A stretch of DNA of 64,000 bases from CALXOJ01 sp034120015 (GCA_034120015.1 JAXEIF010000029.1:62001-126000); one strand, 5' to 3'; shown: positions 26,707 to 35,745, counted from the first letter of the stretch. The notes: a model not told the origin generated them from the letters alone. Numbers and translations are program-made.

Positions 26707-26718
26707 TGCCGGTAAAAC

Positions 26719-26750
26719 AAAAAAGAGATTCCTTCGGGAATCTCTTTTTT
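26719..26750 (+). terminator. Bidirectional intrinsic terminator with TTCG loop
   Basis: A-tract, GAGATTCC, TTCG tetraloop, GGAATCTC and T-tract; a perfect stem. It serves pheT and the convergent thrC. Confidence 0.93.
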
Positions 26751-26784
26751 ATTGTGCGAATCGCCGCGGAAACGGCAGCCGCCG

Positions 26785-28083
26785 TTATTTCAATTTTGAC
26801 AGGAAAGCGCTCAATGCTTCGTTATCGGCATCGATTTTTTCCGATTTTTTTGGCAATGCCTGTACCTTTTTGAGAGACAGAGGTAGCGGTACCGGCTTTT
26901 GCAGGGTTTTTTCGATCAGGTCGGCAAATTTTGCCGGGTGGGCTGTTGCCAGAGAGATAATCTTTCCGTCGTTGTTTTTCAGATAGTTGGCAGAAGCGTA
27001 AATTCCGACAGCTGTGTGCGGACAGATAAAATACCCCGTTTTTTCGTATGTCGATCGGATGGTTTTGACGGTCAGTTGGTTGGAAACGGAACAGGATTCG
27101 ATTTCGGCTCTCATTTTTTCGACGGAACCGTAAATTGCCTGGAGCCGTTCGAAGTTGCTCGGATTTCCGACATCCATTGCGTTGGAATAAGTCGCAATAC
27201 TCGGTTGCGGATTGAAAATGCCCGTTTCCAGATAGTCGGGGAACACTCTATTGGCATTCACGGCTGCAATAAATTTTTTGACCGGTAACCCGCAGATATG
27301 AGCCCAGACACCTCCGGTTATATTTCCGAAATTGCCGCTCGGAACAGTGAAAATTAAATTTTCCGATTTTCCGTTGTTCATTTGAGCATAAGCCCAAATA
27401 TAGTAGAAGGTTTGTGCCATCAGGCGGCCGAGATTGATGCTGTTGGCACTGGTGAGATTAAGTGCTTTTTTCAGTTCGAGATTGGAGAAAGCGTTTTTAA
27501 CCAGACGCTGGCAGTCGTCGAAGGTTCCTCTGACTTCAAGCGCATGGATATTTTCTCCCAGAGTTGTTATCTGTTTTTCCTGGAGAGGACTAACCTTTCC
27601 GGACGGGTAAAGAATGACTACATCAATATTTTCTTTTTTGTAAAAAGCCTGCGCAACGGCACTGCCCGTATCACCGCTTGTTGCGGTCAGAATAACGGCG
27701 CGGCGTGACTGTGATCCCAAAAAGGCTTCCATTGATGCGGCCAGAAACGATGCGCCGAAATCTTTAAACGAAAGCGACGGACCGTGAAACAGTTCCAGCG
27801 AAATGATGTTGTTGGACATCCGTTTGAGTTTCGGTTCGAATTTGAAAGCGCTTTGCACAATATCGCCGATTTGAGACTGAGTCAGTTCGTCTCCCAAAAA
27901 CGCGGCAGCCGTTTCGGCCGCGATTTCGTTGAACGATGTTTGCGGTGTAAATGAGGCAAACAGCTTCGATAAATCGGGATTGCGGTCGGCATAGTAAAGT
28001 CCGCCGCTTTCGGCCAATCCGGTAAAAATAGCCTCCTGGTAAGAAACGGAAACGTTTTTGTCTCGTGTATCCGTAAAACGCAT
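26785..28083 (-). CDS. thrC: Threonine synthase
   Basis: A 432-residue PLP enzyme converting O-phosphohomoserine to threonine. LELFHGPSLSFKDFGASF (about residues 95-112) carries the PLP lysine, ATSGDTGSAVAQAF the phosphate-binding region, and VPSGNFGNITGG the cofactor loop. Length fits the bacterial class. AAGGAGG lies seven bases before the ATG. It sits downstream of lysC-purB on the same strand but is separated by 158 bases with a large inverted repeat, so it may have its own promoter. With lysC it supplies the aspartate-family pathway. Confidence 0.95.
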   Translation of the reverse strand: MRFTDTRDKNVSVSYQEAIFTGLAESGGLYYADRNPDLSKLFASFTPQTSFNEIAAETAAAFLGDELTQSQIGDIVQSAFKFEPKLKRMSNNIISLELFHGPSLSFKDFGASFLAASMEAFLGSQSRRAVILTATSGDTGSAVAQAFYKKENIDVVILYPSGKVSPLQEKQITTLGENIHALEVRGTFDDCQRLVKNAFSNLELKKALNLTSANSINLGRLMAQTFYYIWAYAQMNNGKSENLIFTVPSGNFGNITGGVWAHICGLPVKKFIAAVNANRVFPDYLETGIFNPQPSIATYSNAMDVGNPSNFERLQAIYGSVEKMRAEIESCSVSNQLTVKTIRSTYEKTGYFICPHTAVGIYASANYLKNNDGKIISLATAHPAKFADLIEKTLQKPVPLPLSLKKVQALPKKSEKIDADNEALSAFLSKLK

Positions 28084-28150
28084 CAGAAAACCTCCTTGCG
28101 TGTCTTGTCATTTTCCGGCCTCCGGCCGGGTAAGAAAGTCTGTTTTCGGC

Positions 28151-28193
28151 AACCGGTGTTCCGCTGCCGAAGCCGGCTGCGGAACACCGGTTT
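28151..28193. repeat. 14-bp inverted repeat between purB and thrC
   Basis: AACCGGTGTTCCGC (28151-28164) and GCGGAACACCGGTT (28179-28192) around a 14-base loop. There is no T-run on either strand, so it is not a classic terminator. It may be an RNA processing or stability element at the end of the purB message. Confidence 0.6.
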
Positions 28194-28241
28194 GATTATC
28201 GGTTATCATATCGAAAACAGAGGATAAAATCAAGCTCCTGT

Positions 28242-29666
28242 TCAGAGGATATCGCCGGGGTTGTAAGCGGCTTCTTTCGGAAACTGTTTTGTCAGCTCGC
28301 CGATACGGTGCACAAACTCTTCGGTTTGGGTAACGGCCACACCTGTCAAATTCGATGCGTTATCGATAATGGCCTGCAGTTGTGTTTCGGACAGGCCGAT
28401 TCGGCTGTCTGCCGCCAGCCGCCGGACCAAATCGTTTCGGGTAATGACTCCGTTTCGCAGGTCGCGGACAACGGCAACCGCATGTTCTTTAATGGCCTCG
28501 TGAGCGGTTTCCCGGCCGGCGCCGTGTTTGACGGATTCCATCAGAATGGTTGTGGTTGCCAAAAACGGGAAGTAGTAGCGGTTTTCGCGTTCGATGACGG
28601 CGGTGAACACTTCCATCCGATCCAAGACATTTAAGAAAGTTTCGAACATGCCGTCGGCGGCAAAAAAAGCATCGGGCAACGCCACGCGGCGGACAACGGA
28701 ACAGGAGACATCGCCTTCGTTCCACTGGTCGCCGTCCAGTGCCGACAGCATTTCGGCGTAACCGCAGAGAATCACTTTGAATCCGTTGATTCGTTCGCAG
28801 GAACGGCTGTTCATCTTGTGGGGCATAGCCGAAGAGCCGACCTGACCTTTGGCAAAGCCTTCGGATGCCGTTTCGTTGCCGGCCATCAGTCTCAGCGTTT
28901 TTGCAAAAGAAGAAAGCGCGGAGGCCAGAGAGACAAGTTCGGAAACAACTGCGTAATCGAGACTGCGCGGATAAACCTGACCGACGGCGTTGAGAACGTG
29001 CGGTATCCCGAGATATTCGGCAATTTCTTTCTCGAACTGTCGGATTTTCTCCGTATCTCCGTTGAAAAGAGTCAGTAAATCAAGACAGGTTCCGACGGCC
29101 CCTTTAACGCCGCGGGCCGCAAAATGGTCAATCAAAAAATTAAGGCGGTTGAAGGCCGCGGCCAAGTCTTCACCGAACATGGCTATCCGCTTCCCGAGTG
29201 TGGTCGGTTGTGCCGCAACGTTATGTGTGCGGGCTGTCATAACCAGAGATTTGTATTGATCGGCTTTATCGGCCATCCGTTTGAGTGCGGCCATCGCTTT
29301 TCCGCGAATCAGCAGCAGACTGCGGTAGATTTGAACCTGTTCGACATTCTCCGTTAAATCACGGCTGGTCATGCCTTTGTGGATATGTTCGAAACCGGCC
29401 AAATCGCAAAATTCCTCGATACGGGCTTTCACATCGTGACGGGTGATGCGTTCCCGCGAATTAATCGAAGCGAGATCGACCTTATCTTTGACTCTTTCGT
29501 AAGCATCGATGGCTTCCGTCGGAATATCGATTCCCATCTTCCGCTGCGCTTTCATGACGGCAATCCAGAATTCCCGTTCCATAACGATTCGGCCTTCGGG
29601 AGACCAGATTTCTTTCATGGGAGCCGATGCATAGCGGTCGGCCAGAACGTTGACGATTTTATCCAT
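28242..29666 (-). CDS. purB: Adenylosuccinate lyase
   Basis: 474 residues of the fumarase/aspartase superfamily, acting twice in purine synthesis (SAICAR to AICAR, adenylosuccinate to AMP). HKGMTSRDLTENVEQ, ARTHNVAAQPTTLGKR and the catalytic serine loop GSSAMPHKMNSRSCER (about residue 283) are visible. The last reads KMNSRSCE where most bacteria have KRNP, as in ADSL forms closer to the eukaryotic branch. The ATG at 29664-29666 follows the lysC stop by four bases with GGAG upstream; the frame is open further but inside lysC. Confidence 0.95.
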   Translation of the reverse strand: MDKIVNVLADRYASAPMKEIWSPEGRIVMEREFWIAVMKAQRKMGIDIPTEAIDAYERVKDKVDLASINSRERITRHDVKARIEEFCDLAGFEHIHKGMTSRDLTENVEQVQIYRSLLLIRGKAMAALKRMADKADQYKSLVMTARTHNVAAQPTTLGKRIAMFGEDLAAAFNRLNFLIDHFAARGVKGAVGTCLDLLTLFNGDTEKIRQFEKEIAEYLGIPHVLNAVGQVYPRSLDYAVVSELVSLASALSSFAKTLRLMAGNETASEGFAKGQVGSSAMPHKMNSRSCERINGFKVILCGYAEMLSALDGDQWNEGDVSCSVVRRVALPDAFFAADGMFETFLNVLDRMEVFTAVIERENRYYFPFLATTTILMESVKHGAGRETAHEAIKEHAVAVVRDLRNGVITRNDLVRRLAADSRIGLSETQLQAIIDNASNLTGVAVTQTEEFVHRIGELTKQFPKEAAYNPGDIL

Positions 29667-29670
29667 AAAC

Positions 29671-31053
29671 TTATACTCCGAAGAACTCTTTGTGAATGGC
29701 TTTGACAGCGGTTTCTTTATCGACTGCCGGAATGATGGCGGAAACATTTCTTTCGCTGGAACCCTGGGCAATGGCAAGCACGTTAACGGAAGCGTTGCCG
29801 AGAGCAGAAAAGATTTTCCCGGCGATACCGGGTCTTCCGATCATGTTTTCACCGATAACGGCAACGGTCATGCAGTCCGGTTTCATCTGAATGCGGGAGA
29901 TGATACGCTGTTCCAGGTATTTGTCCAGATCGCGTTTGAGTGCTTCCACTGCCGTATCGGCCTCTTTTTGTCCGCAGGCAAAACAGATGGAGTGTTCGCT
30001 CGAGCATTGGGATATCATAATGATATTGATTTTCTGTTTGGCCAGAACGGAAAAGACTTCGGCGGCAATACCCGGTTTACCGATCATTCCGCTTCCTTCA
30101 ATATTGATCAGACAAATATCGTTCATGGTCGCGATACCGGTAATCGGTGTCTCATGACGGACAGGAGCACAGACAATTTTCGTTCCCTCTGCCGACGGAT
30201 TCATTGTGTTTTTAATCAGAATCGGAATTTTCTTCTCGACGGCCGGCGCCATGGTTGCCGGGTGTATCACCTGGGCACCGAGGTAGGAAAGCTCCATCGC
30301 TTCGTAAGAGCTGATTTCCGGCATGACAATTGCTTCTTTTACGATACGCGGATCGGCCGACAGAACGCCGTCGACATCGGTCCAAATTTCGATACGCGAA
30401 GCATCAACCGCATTTCCCAAAATGCTGGCTGTATAGTCGGAACCGTTACGACCCAATGTGGTGGAAATATTTTCCGTTGTCGAAGCGATAAAACCGGTCA
30501 CTACCGGAATGCCTTTGCACGATTCGATTTTCTCCCGAATCAGAGGAATCGTAATATCGAATCGGACGTTGGCCGCACCGTGGACATCGTCCGTTTTTAT
30601 GATTTCCCGTGCGTCGACATAAGAAGCCGGAGTGCCGGTAGCGGAGAGGTAACGGGCAATAACAAAGTTATTCATCCGTTCACCCAATCCCGCAATCAGG
30701 TCGGCACTGCGCGGCGAGCAGTTTTTTACCAGAAAAACACCGACCAGCAGTTCTTCCAATTCTTTCAAAAAAATATCGATTTCCGCTTTGACATCCGCTT
30801 TTTCCGCTCCCGAAAAGAGATCGTTAACAGCTTCATACTGTCGCGAGCGGATTTCTTCGATGACATTTTTATAGTTCTCATCCCGTTTTTCCGCCAGCTG
30901 ACCGGTGGAAATCAGAGATTCCGTAATGCCTTTCATAGCCGAAGCGACGACGATGACCCGGTCGTTTTTGGCCGTGTCCTTTACAATTTGACATACTTCC
31001 CGAATACGTGCGGCTGTTTTTACCGATGTTCCGCCAAATTTCATTACTATCAT
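29671..31053 (-). CDS. lysC: Aspartate kinase with two ACT domains
   Basis: 460 residues. MIVMKFGGTSVK is the kinase start, followed by GLGERMNNFVIARYL, TTLGRNGSDYTASIL (substrate/ATP site, about residue 200) and TDVDGVLSADPRIV. Two C-terminal ACT domains follow (GMIGKPGIAAEVFSVLAKQKINI; GRPGIAGKIFSALGNASVNV), so feedback inhibition by lysine or threonine is likely. It resembles the kinase half of ThrA/LysC-III types. There is no clear Shine-Dalgarno. It is co-transcribed with purB, an unusual pairing, and is divergent from the MATE gene. Confidence 0.95.
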   Translation of the reverse strand: MIVMKFGGTSVKTAARIREVCQIVKDTAKNDRVIVVASAMKGITESLISTGQLAEKRDENYKNVIEEIRSRQYEAVNDLFSGAEKADVKAEIDIFLKELEELLVGVFLVKNCSPRSADLIAGLGERMNNFVIARYLSATGTPASYVDAREIIKTDDVHGAANVRFDITIPLIREKIESCKGIPVVTGFIASTTENISTTLGRNGSDYTASILGNAVDASRIEIWTDVDGVLSADPRIVKEAIVMPEISSYEAMELSYLGAQVIHPATMAPAVEKKIPILIKNTMNPSAEGTKIVCAPVRHETPITGIATMNDICLINIEGSGMIGKPGIAAEVFSVLAKQKINIIMISQCSSEHSICFACGQKEADTAVEALKRDLDKYLEQRIISRIQMKPDCMTVAVIGENMIGRPGIAGKIFSALGNASVNVLAIAQGSSERNVSAIIPAVDKETAVKAIHKEFFGV

Positions 31054-31202
31054 AGTTTATTTATAATCATTTTGAGGGGATTCTTCAATAATATCACCGT
31101 AAAAAAGAGATTTTCGGATTGCTAAAGAAAACAAAAAGTTTTTTTTATTCCTGTTTGACATTCCCGCTCATCGCTGATAGGATTCAAAAGACAGGAGGTC
31201 AT

Positions 31203-32573
31203 GTGACGGAAAACAATATTCGGGAAAATAAGATGGGGGTTATGCCTGTCAACCGGCTTTTGCTGACAATGTCGGTTCCGATGATGGTTTCCATGCTGGT
31301 TCAGGCTCTTTACAACATTGTCGACAGCATGTTTGTGGCTATGTTAAGCGAGAATGCTCTCACCGCGGTATCATTTGCCTTTCCCGCCCAGACGCTGATG
31401 ATTGCGGTAGCGACGGGAACCGGAGTCGGTATCAACGCGCTTCTGTCGAAAAGTCTCGGAGAGAAAAAATTCGAACGGGCCGATAAAACGGCAACGAACG
31501 CCGTTTTCCTGGCCGTTTGCGCATCGGCAGTTTTTGCCGTTGCGGGATTTTTTCTGTCGCGACCGTTTTTCGAATTTCAAACCGACGTACCCGATATTAT
31601 CGACGGCGGAACCGCCTATCTGCAAATTTGTACCGTTTTTTCTTTCGGAATGATGTTTCAGATTACGGCCGAACGGCTGCTGCAGTCGACGGGGAAAACC
31701 TTTTTTACCATGATTACCCAAATGACGGGAGCCGTCATCAACATCGTCCTGGATCCGGTTCTGATTTTCGGACTGATCGGATTCCCGAAAATGGGGGTTG
31801 CCGGAGCGGCAGCTGCTACGGTTATCGGACAGTTTGCGGCCGCTGTTTTGGCGGTTGTCTTTAACCGGACACATAACAAAGAAATTCACGTTACAGTGAG
31901 AGGATTCCGACCAGACGGTTACATTATCGGACGGATTTATCTTGTCGGTGTTCCTTCCATTATATTGGCCGCAATCGGTTCGGTGATGACTTTCGGAATG
32001 AACAAAATCCTGATTACATTTTCGACGACAGCGGTTGCCGTATTCGGCGTTTATTTTAAACTTCAGAGTTTTATTTTTCTGCCGGTCTTCGGCCTGAATA
32101 ACGGAATGGTGCCGATACTGGCCTATAATTACGGTGCCGGTAAACCGGAACGGATTCTGAAAACCGTGAAATTGAGTATGCTGTATGCGATGGTTCTGAT
32201 GGCAGTCGGCGTTCTTGTTTTTCAAATCTTTCCGGTGCCGCTTTTGAAAATTTTTAATGCATCCGATAATATGATTGCCATCGGAGTGCCGGTATTGAGA
32301 ATTATTTCCGTTCATTTTCTGCTTGCCGGATTCAGTATCGTCAGCATTTCGGTTTTGCAGGCCTTTTCGCACGGTTTTTTGAGTCTTTCGGTTTCACTGA
32401 TCCGTCAGATGGCCGTTATACTGCCGGTTGCATACGGGCTTTCTTTGACAGGAAACATTAATTCCATTTGGTGGTGTTTCCCGATTGCCGAAACGGTAGC
32501 GGTTCTGATGTGTGCGTTTTATGTTTTCCGTGTTTACAGGAAAGAGATTCGACCGTCGGTTTCGGTGCGGTAG
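31203..32573 (+). CDS. MATE family efflux transporter
   Basis: About 456 residues with 12 hydrophobic segments in two homologous halves. TMSVPMMVSMLVQALYNIVDSMFV is the typical MATE entry, and INIVLDPVLIFG and GMVPILAYNYGAGKPERI mark the ends of the halves. It should export cationic drugs or metabolites using Na+ or H+. The start is GTG 31203 because AGGAGGTCAT precedes it immediately; the frame is open from 31119 but the extra residues are not membrane-like. OpgB-like gene follows at 36 bases. A second MATE gene lies at 43687. Confidence 0.9.
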   Translation: MTENNIRENKMGVMPVNRLLLTMSVPMMVSMLVQALYNIVDSMFVAMLSENALTAVSFAFPAQTLMIAVATGTGVGINALLSKSLGEKKFERADKTATNAVFLAVCASAVFAVAGFFLSRPFFEFQTDVPDIIDGGTAYLQICTVFSFGMMFQITAERLLQSTGKTFFTMITQMTGAVINIVLDPVLIFGLIGFPKMGVAGAAAATVIGQFAAAVLAVVFNRTHNKEIHVTVRGFRPDGYIIGRIYLVGVPSIILAAIGSVMTFGMNKILITFSTTAVAVFGVYFKLQSFIFLPVFGLNNGMVPILAYNYGAGKPERILKTVKLSMLYAMVLMAVGVLVFQIFPVPLLKIFNASDNMIAIGVPVLRIISVHFLLAGFSIVSISVLQAFSHGFLSLSVSLIRQMAVILPVAYGLSLTGNINSIWWCFPIAETVAVLMCAFYVFRVYRKEIRPSVSVR

Positions 32574-32609
32574 CATGACGGATACGGAGTTCCGAACGGA
32601 GTTTGAGAT

Positions 32610-34277
32610 ATGATTCCTCTCGTCTTTGTTTTTGCGGCTGTACTGGCAGTAAATATTTTTTTTGCGGACGGGATGCGTATCGGGTTCGACCGCAGGGAAA
32701 AACGGGCAGCTGTCGGCGGCGGTTTTCTGTTTTCGGCAGCGCTGCTGATATCGCTTGCTTTAAATTGGGCTGCCCGGCGTTACCCTTTGTCTCAGGCCGA
32801 TGCCCTTTTTGTATCTCTGACGGCTCCGCTGAACGGTACCGATACGACGACATGGACAACTCTTGTCCTTTATGTTTTTTTACCGGCATTTTTGGCTGCT
32901 GCTGTTTATTTTACGGTAACGGGACTTCTGATTCGAAAGGGCATTTCTTACGGTTGGGTTTATACCTTTCATTTTCGAAAGCGGATTTTCCGGATGCGGC
33001 AGTCGGTCGGTATTTTCCGGTTCGTGCGCTTTTTTTCGCTTCTGATGCTGGCGGCGGTATCGGTCGAACTTTGCATGACGCTTTCGGTCGGCCGTTTCGG
33101 CAGTATATTGTATCAGTGTTTCGGCCCGCCTCGGGATTCCGCTTTTTACAGAGATTATTATCGGGATCCGGCTGACGTCGCCGTGACATTTCCCGAAAAA
33201 AAGAAAAATCTGGTTTATATTTTTCTCGAATCGATGGAAAGCTCTTTTCAGGATCGGGAGGAAGGCGGTCTTTTCGAAGAAAATCTGATTCCGAATCTGA
33301 CATCTCTGGCGCAACAGCATATCAATTTTTCCCATTCCGACGGCGTCGGCGGCGGCCGGCAGGCGGCCGGAACGGGATGGACAACGGCGGCTGTCGTTTC
33401 CAAATTTTCGGGAATACCGTATACCATGAGATTGAATCTGGCCGAGAATTTTCCCGAATTTCTGCCGAATGTCGTGACACTCAATGATATTCTGAACAAA
33501 GCCGGATACCGTCAGAGGGTCATTTTCGGAGCGGATCAGAAATTTGCCCGGATCGGTCTTTTTTGGGAAAATCACGGCGTTTCCGAAATTCACGACTATT
33601 ATTTTTATCGTAACAGCGGGCTGATTCCCCGGAATTACTGGGTCTTTTGGGGATTTGAAGACCGCATTTTATACCGGCTGGCGGATAAAGAGCTGGATGA
33701 TCTGGCGGCCTCTCATCAGCCGTTTGCTCTTTTTCTGCTGACAATCGACACCCACTTTCCGAACGGTTACCGGTGTCCGCTCTGTCCGGAAGATTACGGC
33801 GGAGATGACAGCATTCTGGACGCGGTGCGGTGCGCCGACCGGCAGATCGGCGATTTCGTAGCGCGGCTGACTGCCGACGAACGTTTTCGCGATACCGTCA
33901 TTGTGATTACGGGAGACCACCTTTTTATGAGTTCCTCACATCGGGATTTGTTTGACAGACCGGATGAGAACGGCATCCGTCTTTCGAAAACCGAAAGGGA
34001 AAAAAGGCGGCGCTGGATCAGTATTATTATCAATTCGGCGGTCGAACCGCAGCCGGGAGCCGAAAAAAACCGCGATTACTCTTCTTTTGATTTTTTCCCG
34101 ACAGTGTTGGAAAGCCTGGGAGCCGAAATTGACGGTCATGCACTCGGTTTCGGCCGGTCGCTTTATACGGGAGAACCGACCCTTTACGAAATGTTTGATG
34201 CCCGAACCGTTGACGGAGAACTCATGAAGCGGACCGTTCGGTATGACAGTTTTATGGGAACGGCAAAAGAGAAATAA
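32610..34277 (+). CDS. Membrane phosphoglycerol-transferase-like protein (OpgB/LtaS superfamily)
   Basis: 555 residues: about five membrane segments (1-165), then an alkaline-phosphatase-fold extracytoplasmic domain. NLVYIFLESMESS provides the metal-binding glutamate, GTGWTTAAVVSKFSGIP the probable catalytic threonine (about residue 255), and TIDTHFP and VIVITGDHLFM further metal ligands. This pattern fits OpgB/MdoB, which moves phosphoglycerol onto periplasmic glucans; LtaS-like or phosphoethanolamine transferases are the alternatives. The ATG follows GGAG by eight bases and overlaps a 12-codon frame by ATGA. It is likely in the MATE operon. Confidence 0.82.
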   Translation: MIPLVFVFAAVLAVNIFFADGMRIGFDRREKRAAVGGGFLFSAALLISLALNWAARRYPLSQADALFVSLTAPLNGTDTTTWTTLVLYVFLPAFLAAAVYFTVTGLLIRKGISYGWVYTFHFRKRIFRMRQSVGIFRFVRFFSLLMLAAVSVELCMTLSVGRFGSILYQCFGPPRDSAFYRDYYRDPADVAVTFPEKKKNLVYIFLESMESSFQDREEGGLFEENLIPNLTSLAQQHINFSHSDGVGGGRQAAGTGWTTAAVVSKFSGIPYTMRLNLAENFPEFLPNVVTLNDILNKAGYRQRVIFGADQKFARIGLFWENHGVSEIHDYYFYRNSGLIPRNYWVFWGFEDRILYRLADKELDDLAASHQPFALFLLTIDTHFPNGYRCPLCPEDYGGDDSILDAVRCADRQIGDFVARLTADERFRDTVIVITGDHLFMSSSHRDLFDRPDENGIRLSKTEREKRRRWISIIINSAVEPQPGAEKNRDYSSFDFFPTVLESLGAEIDGHALGFGRSLYTGEPTLYEMFDARTVDGELMKRTVRYDSFMGTAKEK

Positions 34278-34298
34278 CCTCTTTTCTTCCGATTCCTG

Positions 34299-34327
34299 TT
34301 GCGGAGTTTTTCCGTTTAGACTATACT
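34299..34327 (+). promoter_or_regulatory. Promoter of the pyridoxamine-kinase-like gene
   Basis: TTGCGG (34299-34304), 17 bases, TATACT (34322-34327), with GGCAGGAG and the ATG just downstream. Confidence 0.65.
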
Positions 34328-34343
34328 GAGGCAGGAGAAAAAA

Positions 34344-35210
34344 ATGAAACGAATTATTACCGTACAGGATATTTCCTGCGTGGGAAAATGCTCGCTGACT
34401 GTTGCTCTTCCGATTATTTCGGCAATGGGCGTCGAAGCGTGTGTGCTGCCGACGGCGGTTTTGTCGACCCACACGATGTTTAACGGCTTTACGTTCCGCG
34501 ATCTGACGGCCGATATCACCCCGGTTTGCGAACATTGGAAAAAAGAAAATATCCGTTTCGATGCGGTTTATACCGGTTATCTCGGTTCGTTCGAACAGAT
34601 TGAGTTAATGCATACATTATTCGATGATTTCGGAAAGGATGCGTTAAAAATTGTCGATCCGTGCATGGCCGACAACGGCAAACTGTATCCCGGTTTTACG
34701 CCGGAGTTTGCCTTAGCCATGGCGAAGCTCTGTTCGAAGGCCGACGTGCTGGTGCCCAACCTGACCGAAACCGCCTTCATGCTCGGTATTCCGTATCCCG
34801 GGAAAGGTTACGGGAAAGCGGATGTCGAAACGTTGCTGAAGCAGCTGGCCGCGCTCGGAGCCAAAAAAATTGTGTTGAAAGGCATCGAGTTTGACAAACC
34901 GCAGCCCGGACTGACCGGTACGGAAGGGAAGATCGGAATCGCTTCTTACGATGCGGCAACGGAAAGTGTCGGCTGGTATTTTCACAAAAAGATGCCGGTC
35001 AACTTCCACGGCACCGGCGATATTTTTGCCAGTGTTCTGACCGGCTCCCTCATGCGCGGTCTGCCGCTCGAAAAGGCGTATGCGTTGGCCGGCGACTTTG
35101 TTGCCGAATCGATTGCCGAAACACTGAAAAACGAAAACCACAACTGGTACGGCGTCGACTTCGAGACGGTTTTTCCCTACCTGCTGAAACGGCTGGCGGA
35201 AAACAGCTGA
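34344..35210 (+). CDS. pdxY: Pyridoxal/pyridoxamine kinase-like protein (PfkB/ThiD superfamily)
   Basis: 288 residues of the ribokinase-like superfamily. VQDISCVGKCSLTVALPIISAMG is the PdxY/PdxK substrate-site start. VDPCMADNGKLYPGF, PNLTETAFMLGIPY (the N-x-x-E magnesium motif) and HGTGDIFASVLTGSL with the catalytic aspartate follow. It should phosphorylate pyridoxal or pyridoxamine to PLP/PMP, feeding the several PLP enzymes here. A hydroxymethylpyrimidine kinase role cannot be excluded. It has its own promoter and a terminator that runs into the ferredoxin promoter. Confidence 0.85.
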   Translation: MKRIITVQDISCVGKCSLTVALPIISAMGVEACVLPTAVLSTHTMFNGFTFRDLTADITPVCEHWKKENIRFDAVYTGYLGSFEQIELMHTLFDDFGKDALKIVDPCMADNGKLYPGFTPEFALAMAKLCSKADVLVPNLTETAFMLGIPYPGKGYGKADVETLLKQLAALGAKKIVLKGIEFDKPQPGLTGTEGKIGIASYDAATESVGWYFHKKMPVNFHGTGDIFASVLTGSLMRGLPLEKAYALAGDFVAESIAETLKNENHNWYGVDFETVFPYLLKRLAENS

Positions 35211-35230
35211 CAAAGCAAAACCGGTTCGGA

Positions 35231-35262
35231 AATCGGCAAACGCTTGCCGATCCGCTTTTTTT
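35231..35262 (+). terminator. Terminator of the pyridoxamine-kinase-like gene
   Basis: ATCGGCAA, loop ACGC, TTGCCGAT, then CCGC and seven T. Its right arm contains the TTGCCG of the next promoter. Confidence 0.8.
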
Positions 35263-35272
35263 CCGTTATATT
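35244..35272 (+). promoter_or_regulatory. Ferredoxin promoter, -35 inside a terminator stem
   Basis: TTGCCG (35244-35249), 17 bases, TATATT (35267-35272). The -35 hexamer is the right arm of the preceding terminator hairpin. Confidence 0.65.
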
Positions 35273-35293
35273 ATCGGAATAAAGGGGAAAATT

Positions 35294-35482
35294 ATGGCAA
35301 AGACACTGAAAGTCATCACATCGCGCTGTCCGCAGAATCATCCGTGTCCTTCGGTTCGCGTCTGCCCGGTAGCGGCACTCTCGCAGACCGGATTTGCGGC
35401 ACCGCAGGTCGATGCGGAAAAATGCATCGCCTGCGGCAAATGTTCCGATTTCTGCCCGATGGGCGCACTGGTTTTGATGTAA
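35294..35482 (+). CDS. Small ferredoxin-like 4Fe-4S protein
   Basis: 62 residues. A C-terminal canonical cluster motif is CIACGKCSDFCPMGAL (about residues 44-59). An N-terminal motif, CPQNHPCPSVRVCPVAAL, has three spaced cysteines in the style of a modified second site. It is probably a small electron carrier in the cytosol; partner unknown. GGGGAAAATT precedes the ATG. Single gene with its own promoter and terminator. Confidence 0.85.
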   Translation: MAKTLKVITSRCPQNHPCPSVRVCPVAALSQTGFAAPQVDAEKCIACGKCSDFCPMGALVLM

Positions 35483-35497
35483 ACCGAACGCAAACGA

Positions 35498-35532
35498 ACC
35501 CGACCGTTAACGGCCGGGTTTTTTGTTTTTAA
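35498..35532 (+). terminator. Terminator of the ferredoxin gene
   Basis: AACCCGACCG, TTAA loop, CGGCCGGGTT with one A-C mismatch, then TTTTTGTTTTT. Confidence 0.85.
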
Positions 35533-35534
35533 CC

Positions 35535-35690
35535 GCCGCGGCCGGCAGCCGGACGCGGTGCGCTGCTTTTGTCCGCGCAGGCGTGAGGGCTTCGTCCGGG
35601 CACAAGAGAAGCGCCGTGCGCCCGCCGCAGGCGGGCCGGGCCGGACGAAGCCCGACGGACGCAATGCGGCCGGCACGCCCGAAAAATTTT
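35535..35690. repeat. GC-rich structured intergenic element
   Basis: A markedly GC-rich block with no plausible gene. GGGCTTCGTCCGG (35587-35599) pairs perfectly with CCGGACGAAGCCC (35641-35653). Inside lie GCCCGC/GCGGGC (35620-35636) and GCAC/GTGC. GCGGCCGGCA occurs on both flanks. It could be a REP/MITE-like element or a structured RNA. Confidence 0.5.
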
Positions 35691-35706
35691 CAAAAAAATT
35701 CGCACT

Positions 35707-35739
35707 CTGTCACTCCGTGATAGAGTGGTGTGGTATACT
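35707..35739 (+). promoter_or_regulatory. WYL operator (copy a) with extended -10 promoter
   Basis: Dyad CTGTCA-CTCCG-TGATAG (35707-35723), where the -35 would be, then TGG-TATACT (-10 at 35734-35739). No -35 consensus is present. An A/T tract beginning CGAAAA lies upstream. Transcription should start at about the ATG at 35746, so the message is probably leaderless. Confidence 0.7.
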
Positions 35740-35745
35740 GACTTC

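Noticed and set aside
28151..28193. Intrinsic terminator for purB
   Set aside because: The inverted repeat is strong but neither side is followed by a T-run, so it is listed as a repeat rather than a terminator.
29650..31125. 491-residue plus-strand open frame antisense to lysC
   Set aside because: Shadow of lysC; low-complexity phenylalanine/asparagine-rich translation, no start signals.
31054..31202. Lysine riboswitch or other leader control for lysC
   Set aside because: The minus-strand leader is short and shows no such structure; only AT-rich divergent promoter-like sequence is present.
32575..32613. 12-codon frame (MTDTEFRTEFEI) overlapping the start of the OpgB-like gene by ATGA
   Set aside because: No ribosome-binding site before its ATG and too short to support; noted only as possible coupling.
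35533..35724. Small GC-rich open frames between the ferredoxin and WYL genes
   Set aside because: Short, overlapping on both strands, arginine/alanine-rich translations without start signals; the block is better explained as a structured element.
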